Assembly: GCA_001599595.1 (NCBI GenBank)
Contig: BCHH01000017.1
Location: forward strand, 683,873 to 747,872
Length of the DNA: 64,000 nt
Source: Beverwykella pulmonaria
Lineage: Eukaryota; Ascomycota; Dothideomycetes; Pleosporales; Melanommataceae
Direction: 5' to 3'
The position numbers were made by a program, and so were the translations under genes. This document shows, one piece after another, positions 24,730-35,599 of the stretch. The notes below the pieces were generated by a model. The model saw nothing but the letters and a program-made list of their open reading frames with translations, was not told where the DNA came from and did not search any database. Within the stretch, counting starts at the first letter, position 1. The number at the start of each line of letters is the position of its first letter.

Positions 24730-26404
24730 CTAACTCCTGAATAACATCAGCCCCTCCTCTGCCGCATCCACCTCTTCATCCTCACTCCGCTCCTCATCTA
24801 CGTCCTCGCCCAACCCAAACCTCTGCCCAAACAGACTCCCAAACAACTCATCTCTTTGCCTGTCGCCCCACTCGCCCCGCTCCTCAGGCGCCATGAAGTT
24901 CTGCAACTTTTCGTGCACGGTATATCGCAGTTTTCTCCCTTTGCTGGCCTTCGTATCCACTACCTTCCTCGTCTTCGCTTCACGTGCAATCTGCCACGGC
25001 TGCTGGACCACGAACTCGCTCGTCCCGCTGGTGTTCAGTTCTGCGGAGCGCTGCTCTAGTAGCTCCTTCAGCAGCAATCCGTAAATGTCAGCGTCGTCGT
25101 AGATGTCTTTCGAAGGAACGTTGGCGGCGGATTGAAGCGGAGCACAGGAACGCGGAATCTGCGTTCGCGCGACGAGCCGCGGCATATCTTGCAGTTGACT
25201 GGTGAGCACATCGGTGAGGGTTTGCCCTACGCTGGTATTAAGACGGCCTTTGCTGGATGACACGGCAGCACCGCGGGTTTTCAGCGACCACTTTTCGAGG
25301 ATGGCTTTGCGGTGGGGCAGCGTGGCGCGTTCGGATGATTGGATGGTGGACCAGATTTCGGAAGAGGAAGTAGTTCGTGTAAAGTCGGTGCGTTTGCGCT
25401 TCTCACCTGTGCGGGCGGAATCTAGCGTTGAACGGAGATTGGTAAGGTTGTTAAGGAGCGTGAGCGCGGCGGTCTCAGCGGCTTCGATAGAGGTCTCGGG
25501 TGCGGTGTCTTTGCGATGGGCGTCTGACGCCATGGAGTTTGTGGAGATTAGGGCTTTTTGGAGTCGAATACGGGTGTTTAATAGCGCGTCGAACGTCTTG
25601 CGCTGCGACTTGATAGCTTGTCCTTTGGTGACATCCGCAATCGCAGCTTGGGAGATTTGCGCTGTGATGGATTGGTCTTTCATCATTTCGCGGAGCTTAG
25701 AAGTGGCGTCCTCGGAGTCATCGTCGGAGGTGTCGCTCGTGTCCTGGTCTTTAGCGGCTCCTTCCTCATCATCGTCTTCGTGGTTGTCTGAATCGAAGTC
25801 TTCCATATCTTCATCCTCGTCTTCACTCCCATCGAGTCCATGACCATACTCCACTTCATCCTCTGCTTCTACCTGACCATTCTCATCCTCTTCGCTGAAT
25901 TCATCTTCGTCAAATCCGGCCGCAAATGGATCATCACTATCCTCTTCTGTTACATCTCTTGTAATCTTCGAGTTTTCTAGCTCGTCCCCTTCTTCACTCT
26001 CATAACCCCCATGGAGTCCATGTCCATACTGCACTTCATCTTCCGCCTCTACTTGACTATTCCCATCCGCGCCGCTCATTTCGCTATCCTCAGCATTGTC
26101 GAAGCCGCGCGCGAACGGATCGTCGCTATCATCATCATCTACCGCTTCTCGAGAAATTTTCGATCCTGTGTATTGCGGCCCCAAAGGAACGATTTCAGTC
26201 TTCCTCAATTTGCTTTTTCCAATATTGGCGTAGTGACCTCGTCCAGCGTTCCCGTCATCTTCGCTTTCGGATGCGGAGTTTTCGGAGGAGGAGCTCGGCG
26301 CTGGATCGAGGAGGGCTTCCGGGTCGAAATCTGTTTCTGAAGGTTAGAATGAACACGTCTATGGGCTTCAAATATATCTTACCTCTCAGTTTGGACTTCC
26401 CCAT
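24730..26404 (-). CDS. BFR2: Bfr2/AATF ribosome biogenesis protein
   Basis: Nucleolar protein of the small-subunit processome needed for early pre-18S rRNA processing. Exons 26404-26383 (22 nt, MGKSKLR) and 26336-24730 give 542 residues. The first 170 residues are extremely acidic, with two similar blocks (DDSDDPFARGF and EDSDDPFAAGFDE) each followed by QVEAEDEVQYGHGL or QVEAEDEVEYGHGLD, i.e. an internal duplication. The AATF leucine-zipper-like part (LRIRLQKALISTN-type helix) and the Traube/AATF C-terminal region follow, including DIYDDADIYGLLLKELLEQR and the diagnostic HEKLQNFMAPEERGEW. The two-exon structure with a tiny first exon is well supported by phase. It is divergently transcribed from the Ind1 gene. 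Confidence 0.92.
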
Positions 26405-26556
26405 TGTGCAATGATAAAGGTCGAGTTTGTGATGTGAGGAAGAAAAGCTCCCAACCCACAAAAAAGTTCGAACTTTCTCGGTGCCCAGTTTCGCCGACCT
26501 CCGGACGCACGTCACTGGCTGCCACCCACCAGAGCTCCTTCATACATCACCATGAG
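26405..26556. promoter_or_regulatory. Compact divergent promoter, Bfr2 / Ind1
   Basis: Only 152 bp separate the two start codons, so both genes must share this interval for initiation. No specific site is identified with confidence. Confidence 0.5.
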
Positions 26557-27607
26557 ATGATGAAGCCGCGATTATTCTCCACGCTCGCGTGTCTGCGGCA
26601 TGAGAACCCTCTGGTATGTATTTCTGTAGTATGAATTGCTCAATTGACAAGTGAAGGGCCTCCCGCGCACCGGCGCCCCGCCGCAAATCCCCCGCATGCA
26701 GCGTGGACTACCCCAGAAGCGAAATATCAAGGATGTGAAGAAGGTGATTGCTGTGAGCTCTGCAAAGGGTGGGGTGGGGAAGTCGACGATTGCCGGTACA
26801 CATTTCTTCAAAAACAAGTCGGGATGAACAAAGTTAAATGACAAACCAGTCAACCTAGCCCTCTCCTTCGCGCGCGCCGGCCATCGCACCGGCATCCTCG
26901 ACACCGACGTCTTCGGGCCTTCGATCCCCACGCTGCTCAATCTCTCTGGCGAACCGCGACTCTCAGCTAGTCAGTCCGCGTCCACCATCCGTCCAGCTTC
27001 GCAACTCGGCCGCTGACGCACCACCAAAGATAACCAGCTCCTCCCTCTTTCCAACTACGGCCTCAAGAGCATGTCGATGGGCTACCTAATCCCCGAGGAA
27101 TCGCCCGTCGCATGGCGCGGGCTGATGGTCATGAAGGCGCTACAGCAGCTTCTGCACGAGGTAGACTGGGGCGGCCTCGACGTCCTCATCCTAGACATGC
27201 CGCCGGGAACAGGAGACGTGCAATTGACCATTACGCAGCAGGTGAAGCTCGACGGCGCAGTCATCATATCTACACCACAAGATTTGAGCCTCAAAGATGC
27301 TGTAAAAGGCGTATCTTTGTTTCGAAAAGTAGATGTCCCGCTCCTGGGTTTAGTATCGAATATGTCCAGTTTCATCTGTCCGAGCTGCCACACCCCGCAT
27401 CCGATCTTTGGACCCATGGGGAAGATTAGGGAAATGTGTGCGAAGCAGGAGCTGAGGTTGCTGGGCGAGATACCATTGCATCCACAGATCTGCGAAGATG
27501 CGGACAGAGGGAAACCCACCGTTGTTGCGGAACCAGACGGCGACCGGGCAAAGGTCTTCGGTGGGATTGCTGATGAAATCAGTATATTGATTGGGCTGGG
27601 TAGATGA
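26557..27607 (+). CDS. IND1: Mitochondrial Mrp/NBP35-type Fe-S carrier Ind1 (NUBPL)
   Basis: P-loop NTPase that delivers 4Fe-4S clusters, in the Ind1 branch to respiratory complex I. Exons 26557-26613, 26657-26795, 26850-26969 and 27030-27607 give 297 residues. The N-terminus [15 protein letters not shown] is a plausible mitochondrial presequence. [19 protein letters not shown] then precedes the deviant Walker [15 protein letters not shown] (Lys near 61). Further motifs: [13 protein letters not shown], the Walker B region [16 protein letters not shown], and the cluster-ligand pair in FICPSCH (Cys near 222 and 225). Absence of the N-terminal four-Cys motif of Nbp35, together with the short presequence, favours Ind1 over Nbp35/Cfd1. 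An organism with Ind1 is expected to keep complex I, which fits a filamentous ascomycete. All splice phases close. Confidence 0.9.
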
Positions 27608-27822
27608 CGTCAAGGGTTCGATGTAACATAGCATGTAAAATTGTGGAGCATGGTATATATGACACATAGCTTCATCTTTACAAGAATACCGTAGGTGCTG
27701 CAAAAATGAAGTACTCAAGACAAGATAAATATAACAATGCCAAGAAATTAAAAGCCGTTCTGCACTTAACAGTCGAAAAGGAACAAAGACAACCAAAATA
27801 ATTTACGGAACAAAAACAATAA

Positions 27823-27893
27823 AGAGTTGAGCTAGAATCGAACTAGCAATTTTCAGGGCCGCAATCTGCGGCTCTACCACCGAGCTCACCCCT
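27823..27893 (-). other. tRNA-like sequence, probably a tRNA relic
   Basis: On the minus strand the 71-nt stretch has an A-box-like GAGCTCGGTGGTAGAGC, a B-box-like AGTTCGATTCTAG, a perfect 5-bp T-stem (GCTAG/CTAGC) and a 7-bp acceptor stem with one mismatch and one G-U pair. The anticodon arm cannot form a normal 5-bp stem with a 7-nt loop, so I cannot assign an isoacceptor. It could be a decayed tRNA gene. Confidence 0.35.
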
Positions 27894-28119
27894 ATAATCA
27901 ACTTGTACAGCAGCCCTTCCAATAATATTGTATATATGCAGTCAAGGTATTTACAACAACTAGAACTGAAGTAAGAATACGAACAAAGGTTGAATGTTAC
28001 AAGATGTGAAGTCACAGTCCGCTATTCCCACATACCGAGACCACCGCAACAGATGGACAATCAAGCAAATGGGGTATCAAAACGACCGTATATACACATC
28101 TGCCATGCGTCCCTCTCGT

Positions 28120-31100
28120 TCACGCCTTCGACCCGTGGGCGAGAGTACTCAGATTCTCCTGCGCCGTCTCGAACCGCTCCACACCCGGTCTCTCCGCCTC
28201 TTCCTGTTCCATATCCCTTCCATTTGTCATAGAAAGCATCTCCCCAGCACCCGCAGTGAAGAATCTATCCACGCCCGGTCTCTCTGCTTTCGCGACTCCG
28301 ACACCAACTCCATCTCCACCAGCCTGGGAGGCAGTGTCGTCCTTCACTAATCCATCTTCGACTCTATTACTCTTATTCTCTGCATCAACATCCTCAGCCT
28401 CTTCCTCGAATTCTTCCACCCGCGGCGTCTCAATATTGACACTCTGCAACGTAAGCGTGCTAGCGTTCACATCCCTATCATCGCCCTCGACTTTCAGTCT
28501 AAATGGGTACGCCACACCTCCCCGTGTCGGGCGCGTACTCAGAGTATCCGTGACCGGTATTAGCGTCTCGGGGGACTGCGGGCGAGACATATCTTCAATC
28601 AATATTCCAGGTGTAGGTGCTTCCCTGCTGCTCGGTTCACTGTCGAAGTCCATGGCCGAGGCCTTGCGTTCGGGCGCGATGCGCGTTGCTTCTGCAAGGC
28701 CTGAGATAGGGGGTGCAAGACTGTTAAGGCGGGTGAGGTCGTCTGCAGATGCGCCGATTTGGCCGGCATCCGTAACGTTGCTGTAACGAGAGCGGGAGCC
28801 GGAACCAGAGCGGGAACGGGACGTGGCAGCATTGGGCGCGAGGTGAGAAGGGCGGCTGCGGGAGAAACTCTTGCGGTGGGGTTTAGCGGGCGGCTTCGAG
28901 GGTTTCGAGTCGGTAGTTCCATCCACGGTGGTGGTAGTGGTTCCATCGGGATGCTGTGTAGTATTTTGCAGCTCTTGGTCTGCAGTCTGATCTGCTTTCT
29001 CTTCTCGTACGATCTGTCTTGTGTTAGTCATGGCCCCGCTATTGTGAATAGGAAGAGGCGCTTACAGTCATCGAGTCGTGCTTCGAACCCCACAGACTCC
29101 ACAGCGACATTCCCCAACTCCTCTTCTTCGATTTCTCGGCCTTCATGCCCTTCAACCTCCGTCCAGCCAGTGCAGTTGGAGGCGGCGACTCGCCGTCGAA
29201 TCCTTCATACCCCTTTTCCATATCCTTCATTCTCTTCTTTTGAACTTTCAGCTTTTCCTTTGCGAACTTCCCATTCCACTCGCTTTGTGCCTTCATCCAC
29301 TTGTTCACAGGCCCTGGCTTCGGCACGCCAATGTCAACCGTCTCCATATTCAAGGCTTCCATCTCGTTTGGAGGCTCCATTGCATATATGTGCCCATGTC
29401 GGTCGATGCGCTGACGAATCATGTGGTTCTCAAAAGCAGGGAGAGGATCGCCTGCTTTGCCAACCTTGGGGCCTTTGGATTCCTTCGTTGCTATGCTCTC
29501 GAATCCAACATGCTGTGCACTTGAGGGCATGGTTAACTTGATGTCGTCTGGGGAAAGATTGCTACCGGAATTATCTGAGGATGAGGAATCCGATCCTGTA
29601 CTGACAATGGAAATGTCATCGTCGTCTAGGATGTCAATCATGGTCTTTTGTGATCGGGCAAGCGCCCAAGCTCCAAACTGCGCAATACTCCGGTACATGT
29701 GCTTTGCAGGTCGAGTGAAGCTGAGTGTGGGAGCAACGTGACATAGATCGTCCCAGACTTGGAGTTGAACGTTGGTCGGGCGGTGTTTCGCAGCCTGTGC
29801 TTCGATTTGTTCCGCGGTGAGATGATTTGACGGAGGTGGTAAATAGGCAAGAGGCTGGGCCGCTTTGTGCGCAAGGTATATCTGCTCATCGCGCAGCAGT
29901 TCCCCGCCGCCCACTTGAATAAGGAGAGGTGGTAAGCCGCCGAGCGTGGGCTGGAGTGCTGGAGATACCAGCGGGTGTGTGAGGAGATGGTTTGCAGCGT
30001 ATAGCTGGATCTGATCCTTGATTTCGATTCGCGTGTCATCGAGCTGTACGGAAAGGGTCGACTTCGGGCCTATACTATATTTCCCGTTCGCAGACACAAA
30101 TATGTCTGGGTTCGCGTTCAGTGGTTCGAGCAGCGCGTCCGCATCAGGCCCATCTGCGGAAGACCGGAGCGAAAAGCCCCGAACACGGTCTGCTTTAGCT
30201 TCCTTGAGGGCCTCCTTTTCTTCTTTTTGAGCCTTTTTCTCTTCCTTGCTCGGTCTCGGTGTCGTCTTCTCTTTTTTCTGTGAATTACGAGGACTTTTCT
30301 CGAATGCGAGCCGGTCGTCGGCATTGGGGGGTGCTGTATCAATGTCAACATGATGGTCGTAGAGAGTTCAAGGTTCAGCTTACGCCAGCTTGCGCTAGGC
30401 TTGTGCACAAACCCATGTGCGGGAATGTAGTCCAGCTTTCCGTCCCCGCCTAGACTCGGAAAAGAGTGCGTGAGGTCTACCCAGGGGCTGATCAAAACAG
30501 CGCCAGCGGGCAAGGGAACACCCTGATCTCGCAGCGTAACGAGCATGCTCAAAACCATACCTCCCCCTGCAGAGTCTCCAGCGAAAATAATCGTAGACGG
30601 GTGGTGGCCTTCTTCCAGCAGGTACAGGTACGTAGCGAGACCTGTCGGAGATCAGTCACATGCACTCCCTACAAAACGATAGGTAGTGCTTACAATCCAA
30701 GAGACCACATGGAAACGGAAACTGAGGCGCAAGCCTGTAGCGCGGCGCCAAAACGCGGGCCTTGAGCTTCCGCGCATGCCGCTGCATCTGGTATCGATGC
30801 TCATCGACGCTGCCGAAGAAGTACGCGCCGCCGTGCACATAAAGCATGATGCGCTGGCCCTTGGTTATCTCGGCCTTCTTGCGCTGCTCATAGTCTTTCT
30901 TCATCTCGATCCACTCGGCCTTCAACGCCGCATCGTCCCTTCGCCACTGCCACCACGTCTTTCCGCCAATCTGCTGTATTCCATCCGGGCCCAGCTGGTT
31001 TTGCAGGTAGTCGGCGGCTCTCGCCAGCTGGCCGCTGGGTATGTCGACTACTTTTACGTGCACCCAGTGCGGAACGGGGACCCATTGCGATGTGAATGCT

Positions 31101-31288
31101 TGCAGTTCTTCGACCGTGTGGAACGAGGCGTAGGTGAGAAAGCGGCGGATGAGCTCGAGGCCCTCGTGGTACGAAATATGCGCCGTGGGCTTCTGGTGCA
31201 GCGGTCGGCGGTTGAGGTAATGCGAGAGATAGGTTTCGATGACCGTAGGCGTCACGGCCGTAGCCACAGTGATGGTGTTGACCGGCAT
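28120..31288 (-). CDS. Hormone-sensitive-lipase-like alpha/beta hydrolase, 1004 aa
   Basis: Serine hydrolase of the HSL family (alpha/beta-hydrolase 3 fold), acting on acyl esters. Exons 31288-30694, 30641-30384, 30333-29066 and 29013-28120 give 1004 residues. Motifs: oxyanion loop YVHGGAYFFGS at about 150-160; APRYRLAPQFPFPCG; nucleophile elbow FAGDSAGGG (Ser near 222); LISPWVDLTHSFPSLG; then a lysine/glutamate-rich insertion (KKEKTTPRPSKEEKKAQKEE) that looks like a charged linker. The second half of the fold follows with PPLLIQVGGGELLRDEQ (Asp/Glu region) and WDDLCHVAP (His). About 550 C-terminal residues are low-complexity, Ser/Pro/acidic and likely disordered, ending with two related repeats (AERPGVDRFFTA and AERPGVERFETA). 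An in-frame upstream start at 31462 would add 58 residues. Lipid-droplet or ER association is expected for the family, not shown here. Confidence 0.88.
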
Positions 31289-31933
31289 CGTGGCGCGCCG
31301 TGATGGGGACTCCAGGAGATGAGTGCGGATGCTGACTGCGCCGGCGTCCCAGTGGAGTGGCTGCAGAGAACAATATGCTAAGCATGAAGAAAAGAAGCCA
31401 TAGGGAAGCTCGGCTGAAACGCAAGGCCACAAGGTTGAGACGGGCGTGTCGTGCGATGCCACGATGCGAGCTAGCAGCAGCTTTAAAATAGTCAGAACGT
31501 GGAGCTGCAGCTCATCGTCCTACTGCAGGGGTTGGCAAGAAGCTCTGACCCGCAGCGCTACGTCATCGCACCCCGTTTTCTTGCCCTGCGCTAGACCCCC
31601 AGCCTCAAAAGGAGCCAATATGGACTACACGGCTAAATGTATCCAACTTTTTACAGCCATTGGTCCTCGTGCAGGACAGAATCTTGACGCTAGAACGTAC
31701 CTTCACAAGGCAACAGAGCGGGAACATTCCTGGGAAACAGAAGCAGCGTGCAAGCCGTACTGTGCGCAATCTTGCAAGTTTTTGATAGTGATCATACTGG
31801 ATATATTGCATGTGCTGCACAATATCGGTCCTAGTAAAACAAGCGATGCATTCTAGTCGCAGGTTAAGAGAATCAATTGCGCTCAATGCTGTACTATTGT
31901 ATCTGCCAGAGAGACCTAAGACTTCAAAGAAAC
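31289..31933. other. Intergenic, lipase promoter and 3' flank
   Basis: It holds the likely promoter/5' leader of the lipase-like gene and the 3' flank of the type II membrane protein gene. No further coding sequence is supportable. Confidence 0.5.
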
Positions 31934-33346
31934 TCACTTGTCGGAGCTCTCCTGAAATGACAAGATGTGGACGAAACCATCGATCTCAATGTCGTCATCC
32001 GTCAGCCCGTTCATCTCCTTAGCCTTCGCTTCTTTCCCAACCTCAACCTTCTCCCAGTCATCTGACAACTCCCCCGACTGCTTGTATTTGTGAAGGGCGC
32101 GTCCCCACGCTCGGTTCCAAGCATCCGCATCACAGCGCTCTCCAGCATGCCTGACTATCGTGAGATACTCAGGCAGACCAACACGCTTCCCCGTCTTCGG
32201 ATTCTGAACCTTGTTCTTCTCCCAGGCGAGCAACTTGCGTTCAAACCAATCCATCGTGCACCACCCACACGTCGTAGAATTGACCGTGGGCCCAAACCAT
32301 CTCCGCTCAACATATCTCCGATCATAGGACCTCGAAATACTATCACAGCTGCCCTCCGACCGGCGATATCGGTACTTCCCCGGTTCCGTCCGTGGCGTAC
32401 TAGTACGCATTTCAAACGCATCCAAGCCCTCGAGATTCCCTGCATTCATACCATCCACGATGGCCCAATCCTCCCACAAGAGGGGCGCACAGTATGGAGC
32501 TCTTTGCCAGCGCGCTGGCGTGGTGGGTTCCTGGCGGCACGTGTGCGTGATTCGGTTGGCAAGGGTGGTCATCACGCTGACGGGGCCGTCCTCGAGCCCA
32601 GGGTCAGCGGAAAAGGCTCCTGTGTAGTCCACCAAATCGAACTTGTCATCTCCCGTGCACTGAGAGGAGATGAGCTGGTGGGCCCTCGTGATCGCCGTCG
32701 TGCAGCGCGTTTCGCATATCGCCTGTGTGTATACCCCAATGTCGGGGTCGAACAGGCTGTGTTTTCCATTGTCCCAGGATCGGTTCCAGATCTTTTCATG
32801 GCAGGGGACAGAGTAGAGCGTGTTCCACGCAGCCTGGCACGCAGACGTCGTTGGTTGGATGGGAGGGTACATCTTGGGGAAGTTGAGTCTGCCATTGGAT
32901 GACTTGGATTTGTCGCCAAAGGGTACGTGCGAGGTCCAGAGATTCTGGAGAGGCTGATACTGGTACCCACGATTGCAAGACCGAGTCTCTTGGGCCAGTA
33001 CCCCAGTTGCCGTGGCGAACGCGATGACGGATAGAATCAAGAAGCCCACTAACGTATACATGATAATCTGACGCCTGGTGCGAGGTTTTCGAGGTGCATC
33101 CCAGGAAGCATAGTGGCGGCTCTGTCGAAAGAGCTTCCAGCCTCCAATCCTGTGATACCAGCAAGCTCTTTCGCGTATCGGAGGCTCATTACCACGCGAT
33201 CTTTTTGAGAGAAGGGGAGCACTTGTTGAATAGAGGTCTTCATCGTCCTCGACATCTTGTTGAGGTGAGGCTACATCATCGTCGATTCTTTCTTCAATGG
33301 GAACAGGAGCGTAGCCCTTGTTTGAGGGTCGTAGAGGCGAACCCAT
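31934..33346 (-). CDS. Type II membrane glycoprotein, unknown function
   Basis: One uninterrupted exon of 470 residues starting MGSPLRPSNKGYAPVPIEE. A basic cytosolic N-terminal tail (about 110 residues, ending RKPRTRRQ) is followed by one membrane helix (IIMYTLVGFLILSVIAFATA). The lumenal/extracellular part is Cys- and Trp-rich: RSCNRGYQYQPLQNLW, ACQAAWNTLYSVPCHEKIW, CETRCTTAIT, CRQEPTTP, RWQRAPYCAPLLWEDW and STTCGWCTMDWFE. Even Cys spacing suggests disulfides. Sites such as NRS and NST suit N-glycosylation. I do not recognise a catalytic family. Its single-exon structure and length are consistent with a real conserved fungal gene. The promoter side leads into a repeat island. Confidence 0.8.
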   Translation of the reverse strand: MGSPLRPSNKGYAPVPIEERIDDDVASPQQDVEDDEDLYSTSAPLLSKRSRGNEPPIRERACWYHRIGGWKLFRQSRHYASWDAPRKPRTRRQIIMYTLVGFLILSVIAFATATGVLAQETRSCNRGYQYQPLQNLWTSHVPFGDKSKSSNGRLNFPKMYPPIQPTTSACQAAWNTLYSVPCHEKIWNRSWDNGKHSLFDPDIGVYTQAICETRCTTAITRAHQLISSQCTGDDKFDLVDYTGAFSADPGLEDGPVSVMTTLANRITHTCRQEPTTPARWQRAPYCAPLLWEDWAIVDGMNAGNLEGLDAFEMRTSTPRTEPGKYRYRRSEGSCDSISRSYDRRYVERRWFGPTVNSTTCGWCTMDWFERKLLAWEKNKVQNPKTGKRVGLPEYLTIVRHAGERCDADAWNRAWGRALHKYKQSGELSDDWEKVEVGKEAKAKEMNGLTDDDIEIDGFVHILSFQESSDK

Positions 33347-34221
33347 TTTTTTGGCGATAAGATACGTAGAAGAAAAGACAAGATACAGAGGATGATGTGA
33401 GAGGTGCAAAGAGAGAGTTCGTGTAGTGCATAAGGAAACGTATATAAAAGGGACACCTCAATAGTGATCGCCATGTTGAGTCTTACAACGACGCGCGTAC
33501 TCGCGCGCTCGGGTAGTACTGGCGTACGATGTTGACCTACCCCGTCGCACGTGACTCCAGACTTGCTGCGCACCGTGCACGAGTAAGGCATTCTTTGAGT
33601 GGCTGAGCTGGCGATCAGAAAGCTTTGAAACTCGCGAAGATAAGAAAAATAGTGCAAGTTAATTGTTTGATTGGATGGGTTTCTGCCATGCTCGTGAAGA
33701 CATCGCGCGAAGGATCAACACCAAGACACTGGTGTGGTGGGGAAGTGGGTTGTTGCTGAAGTGATGGTGATTCACCTTCTAGGCAGCAATGAGGACGATC
33801 CCGACACATCTAGAAAATCTTTCAGGATACGTACGCTATATACTCTATGGTCAAAAGTTACCTCACCAAATTCCATTTCTGCTTTCAAACCTGAGCATAC
33901 AAGGGCATAAAACTTAGCAATGACTAAGTAACCTAAGCTCGTGGTTGTGCAATCCTGAGCAAGCTAAGTATTGGCCCGAATCTAGGACGCCAGTTGTCCC
34001 AGATTTATCCCACCTCACTGCTAGGAGGCCCAGATTTAGGCCCCAAAGCTCGTTTATTCTTTCCTCTGAAAATCGTTCACAGAATCACGACAGATTTTGT
34101 TCTTAATCACAACTTCAGAGTCAACAACTACGTACACTTTAATTCTAATCTTGATGTAGTCTTTACCTGCTACGGTAACCATTCGACCACCTTCACCGTG
34201 ACACATAGCCCCTACCAAGCT
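33347..34221. other. Gene-free, AT-rising flank of repeat island
   Basis: No supportable gene. The sequence becomes AT-rich after about 33.6 kb and contains only short, domain-free open frames. Confidence 0.5.
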
Positions 34222-34481
34222 GCCGCAGTTTACCGCAGTTTACCACAGTTTACGGCAATCTATTGCAGTTTACAACAAACTGCTGTATAAGGCTACGCAG
34301 AGATCACGGGACCGCAGAGCCTCATTCACCGCGATTCTTTGTCTCCGCTGAGTTGTGACAGTCGACGACGAAGTGCTGTAGTCTGCAGGTTGCCGCAGTT
34401 TACCGCAGTTTGCGGTAGTTTACGGCAATCTATTGCAGTTTGCGACAACCTGCCACACGTGACTACGCAGAGACCTCGCGC
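34222..34481. repeat. Two ~90-bp direct repeats built from GCAGTTTAC motifs
   Basis: Units at about 34222-34311 and 34392-34481 align at a constant 170-bp offset. Shared anchors are GCCGCAGTTTACCGCAGTTT, TTTACGGCAATCTATTGCAG and CTACGCAGAGA. Differences are largely transitions. Within each unit the shorter motif CCGCAGTTTA repeats. Confidence 0.75.
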
Positions 34482-34791
34482 CAATGCTTCCTTTTCTCTT
34501 CACCCAACGTCTTGATTCATCACTAGAACCGTATGTAGTAATAAACTATTCTCCTCTTTGCCGTAGGATCTGCCTTACACGTAACTCTCGTGACAGCTAC
34601 ACAATATAGTAAACGTATATGAGACTAAGACAAGAGCTCTTGAACTAATTCTAAACAGGATGCTTAAGAATCAACAGAGTAAGAGGGAGATTTACACTAA
34701 TTTCTATTATCGTTGGAGGATCTAATAGAACAAAGTATTTCTCAAATTTGTGACAAATCCGGAAACAAACCGTTAAGATATAAAAGCACAC

Positions 34792-35078
34792 TGTGACGGG
34801 CTGACGCCCAGTATTCTCACTCAATAGTATCTCATTTGTTCTTGCGCTCGCTTCGGCTGCACCTGCAGCCTTCCTTGATCATACTTTCCCCCTAACTTTT
34901 TGTTGAGGATCTGTGTTGAGGTCCAATCGATGAGATCGGACCACCCGATAGCTAGTATATATAGTAAGCCAGCCAAGCTGTACAACTCTCGACCGAACCA
35001 ACCTTGTTCTTTGGCACTTACAGCCTTCTGTGGTCAGTCTTCCATACACCTTGTTCAGCCAGGGGCTCGCCCGTTACA
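34792..35078. mobile_element. Solo LTR (287 bp) with perfect 5-bp target duplication
   Basis: The element begins TGTGACGGGC and ends GCCCGTTACA, the TG...CA form of an LTR with nearly perfect inverted ends (one C/T difference). The five bases before it (34787-34791) and after it (35079-35083) are both CACAC. No internal retrotransposon sequence or second LTR is seen nearby, so it is best read as a solo LTR left by recombination. Superfamily (gypsy or copia) cannot be told. Confidence 0.8.
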
Positions 35079-35599
35079 CACACCTAAGACCACAAGATCC
35101 TCCCATCCCTTAAACGGCTAAGAAAGTGTCCATAGACTTAAGATCCTCTCCAGAAGAAGCCTTATAAGCAAGTTAAGAAACAAAAGGGACCTTAAGAAGA
35201 CAAAGCTTTATTATCCCACATTTCACTTAAGACTTCTATAAAACATGTATGGAAATTTACAGTTGGTGAAGCTCGGATTAAGTTCTGGAGAGAGCACAGA
35301 ACCTGGCCAGTAGAGGAACAAGAGAGATCAATGGGTTAATTTTGAGACATTGTGTAGTACACACTCACAAGGAGAAGATTAAATCTTCTCTATACTATGA
35401 TACGAAAACAGGTTTGTGTACCCCGACTGTCTCTCAGTTCCATTGGACCCTACAAATCCATCGTTTCCGGTTTTGGTCTCACCCAAAGTAGCATCCGGAC
35501 GGAACGTGCCTGCAGCCCTCATCACATACACGCTTCTTGTACGCACTGACCCGGCCTCACACTTGATAATATTTGATCGCAAAAAACCCCGATGGCGCA
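35079..35599. other. Gene-free AT-rich stretch
   Basis: Between the solo LTR and the patatin relic I see nothing supportable. Short open frames near 35380-35650 lack any domain. Confidence 0.5.
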
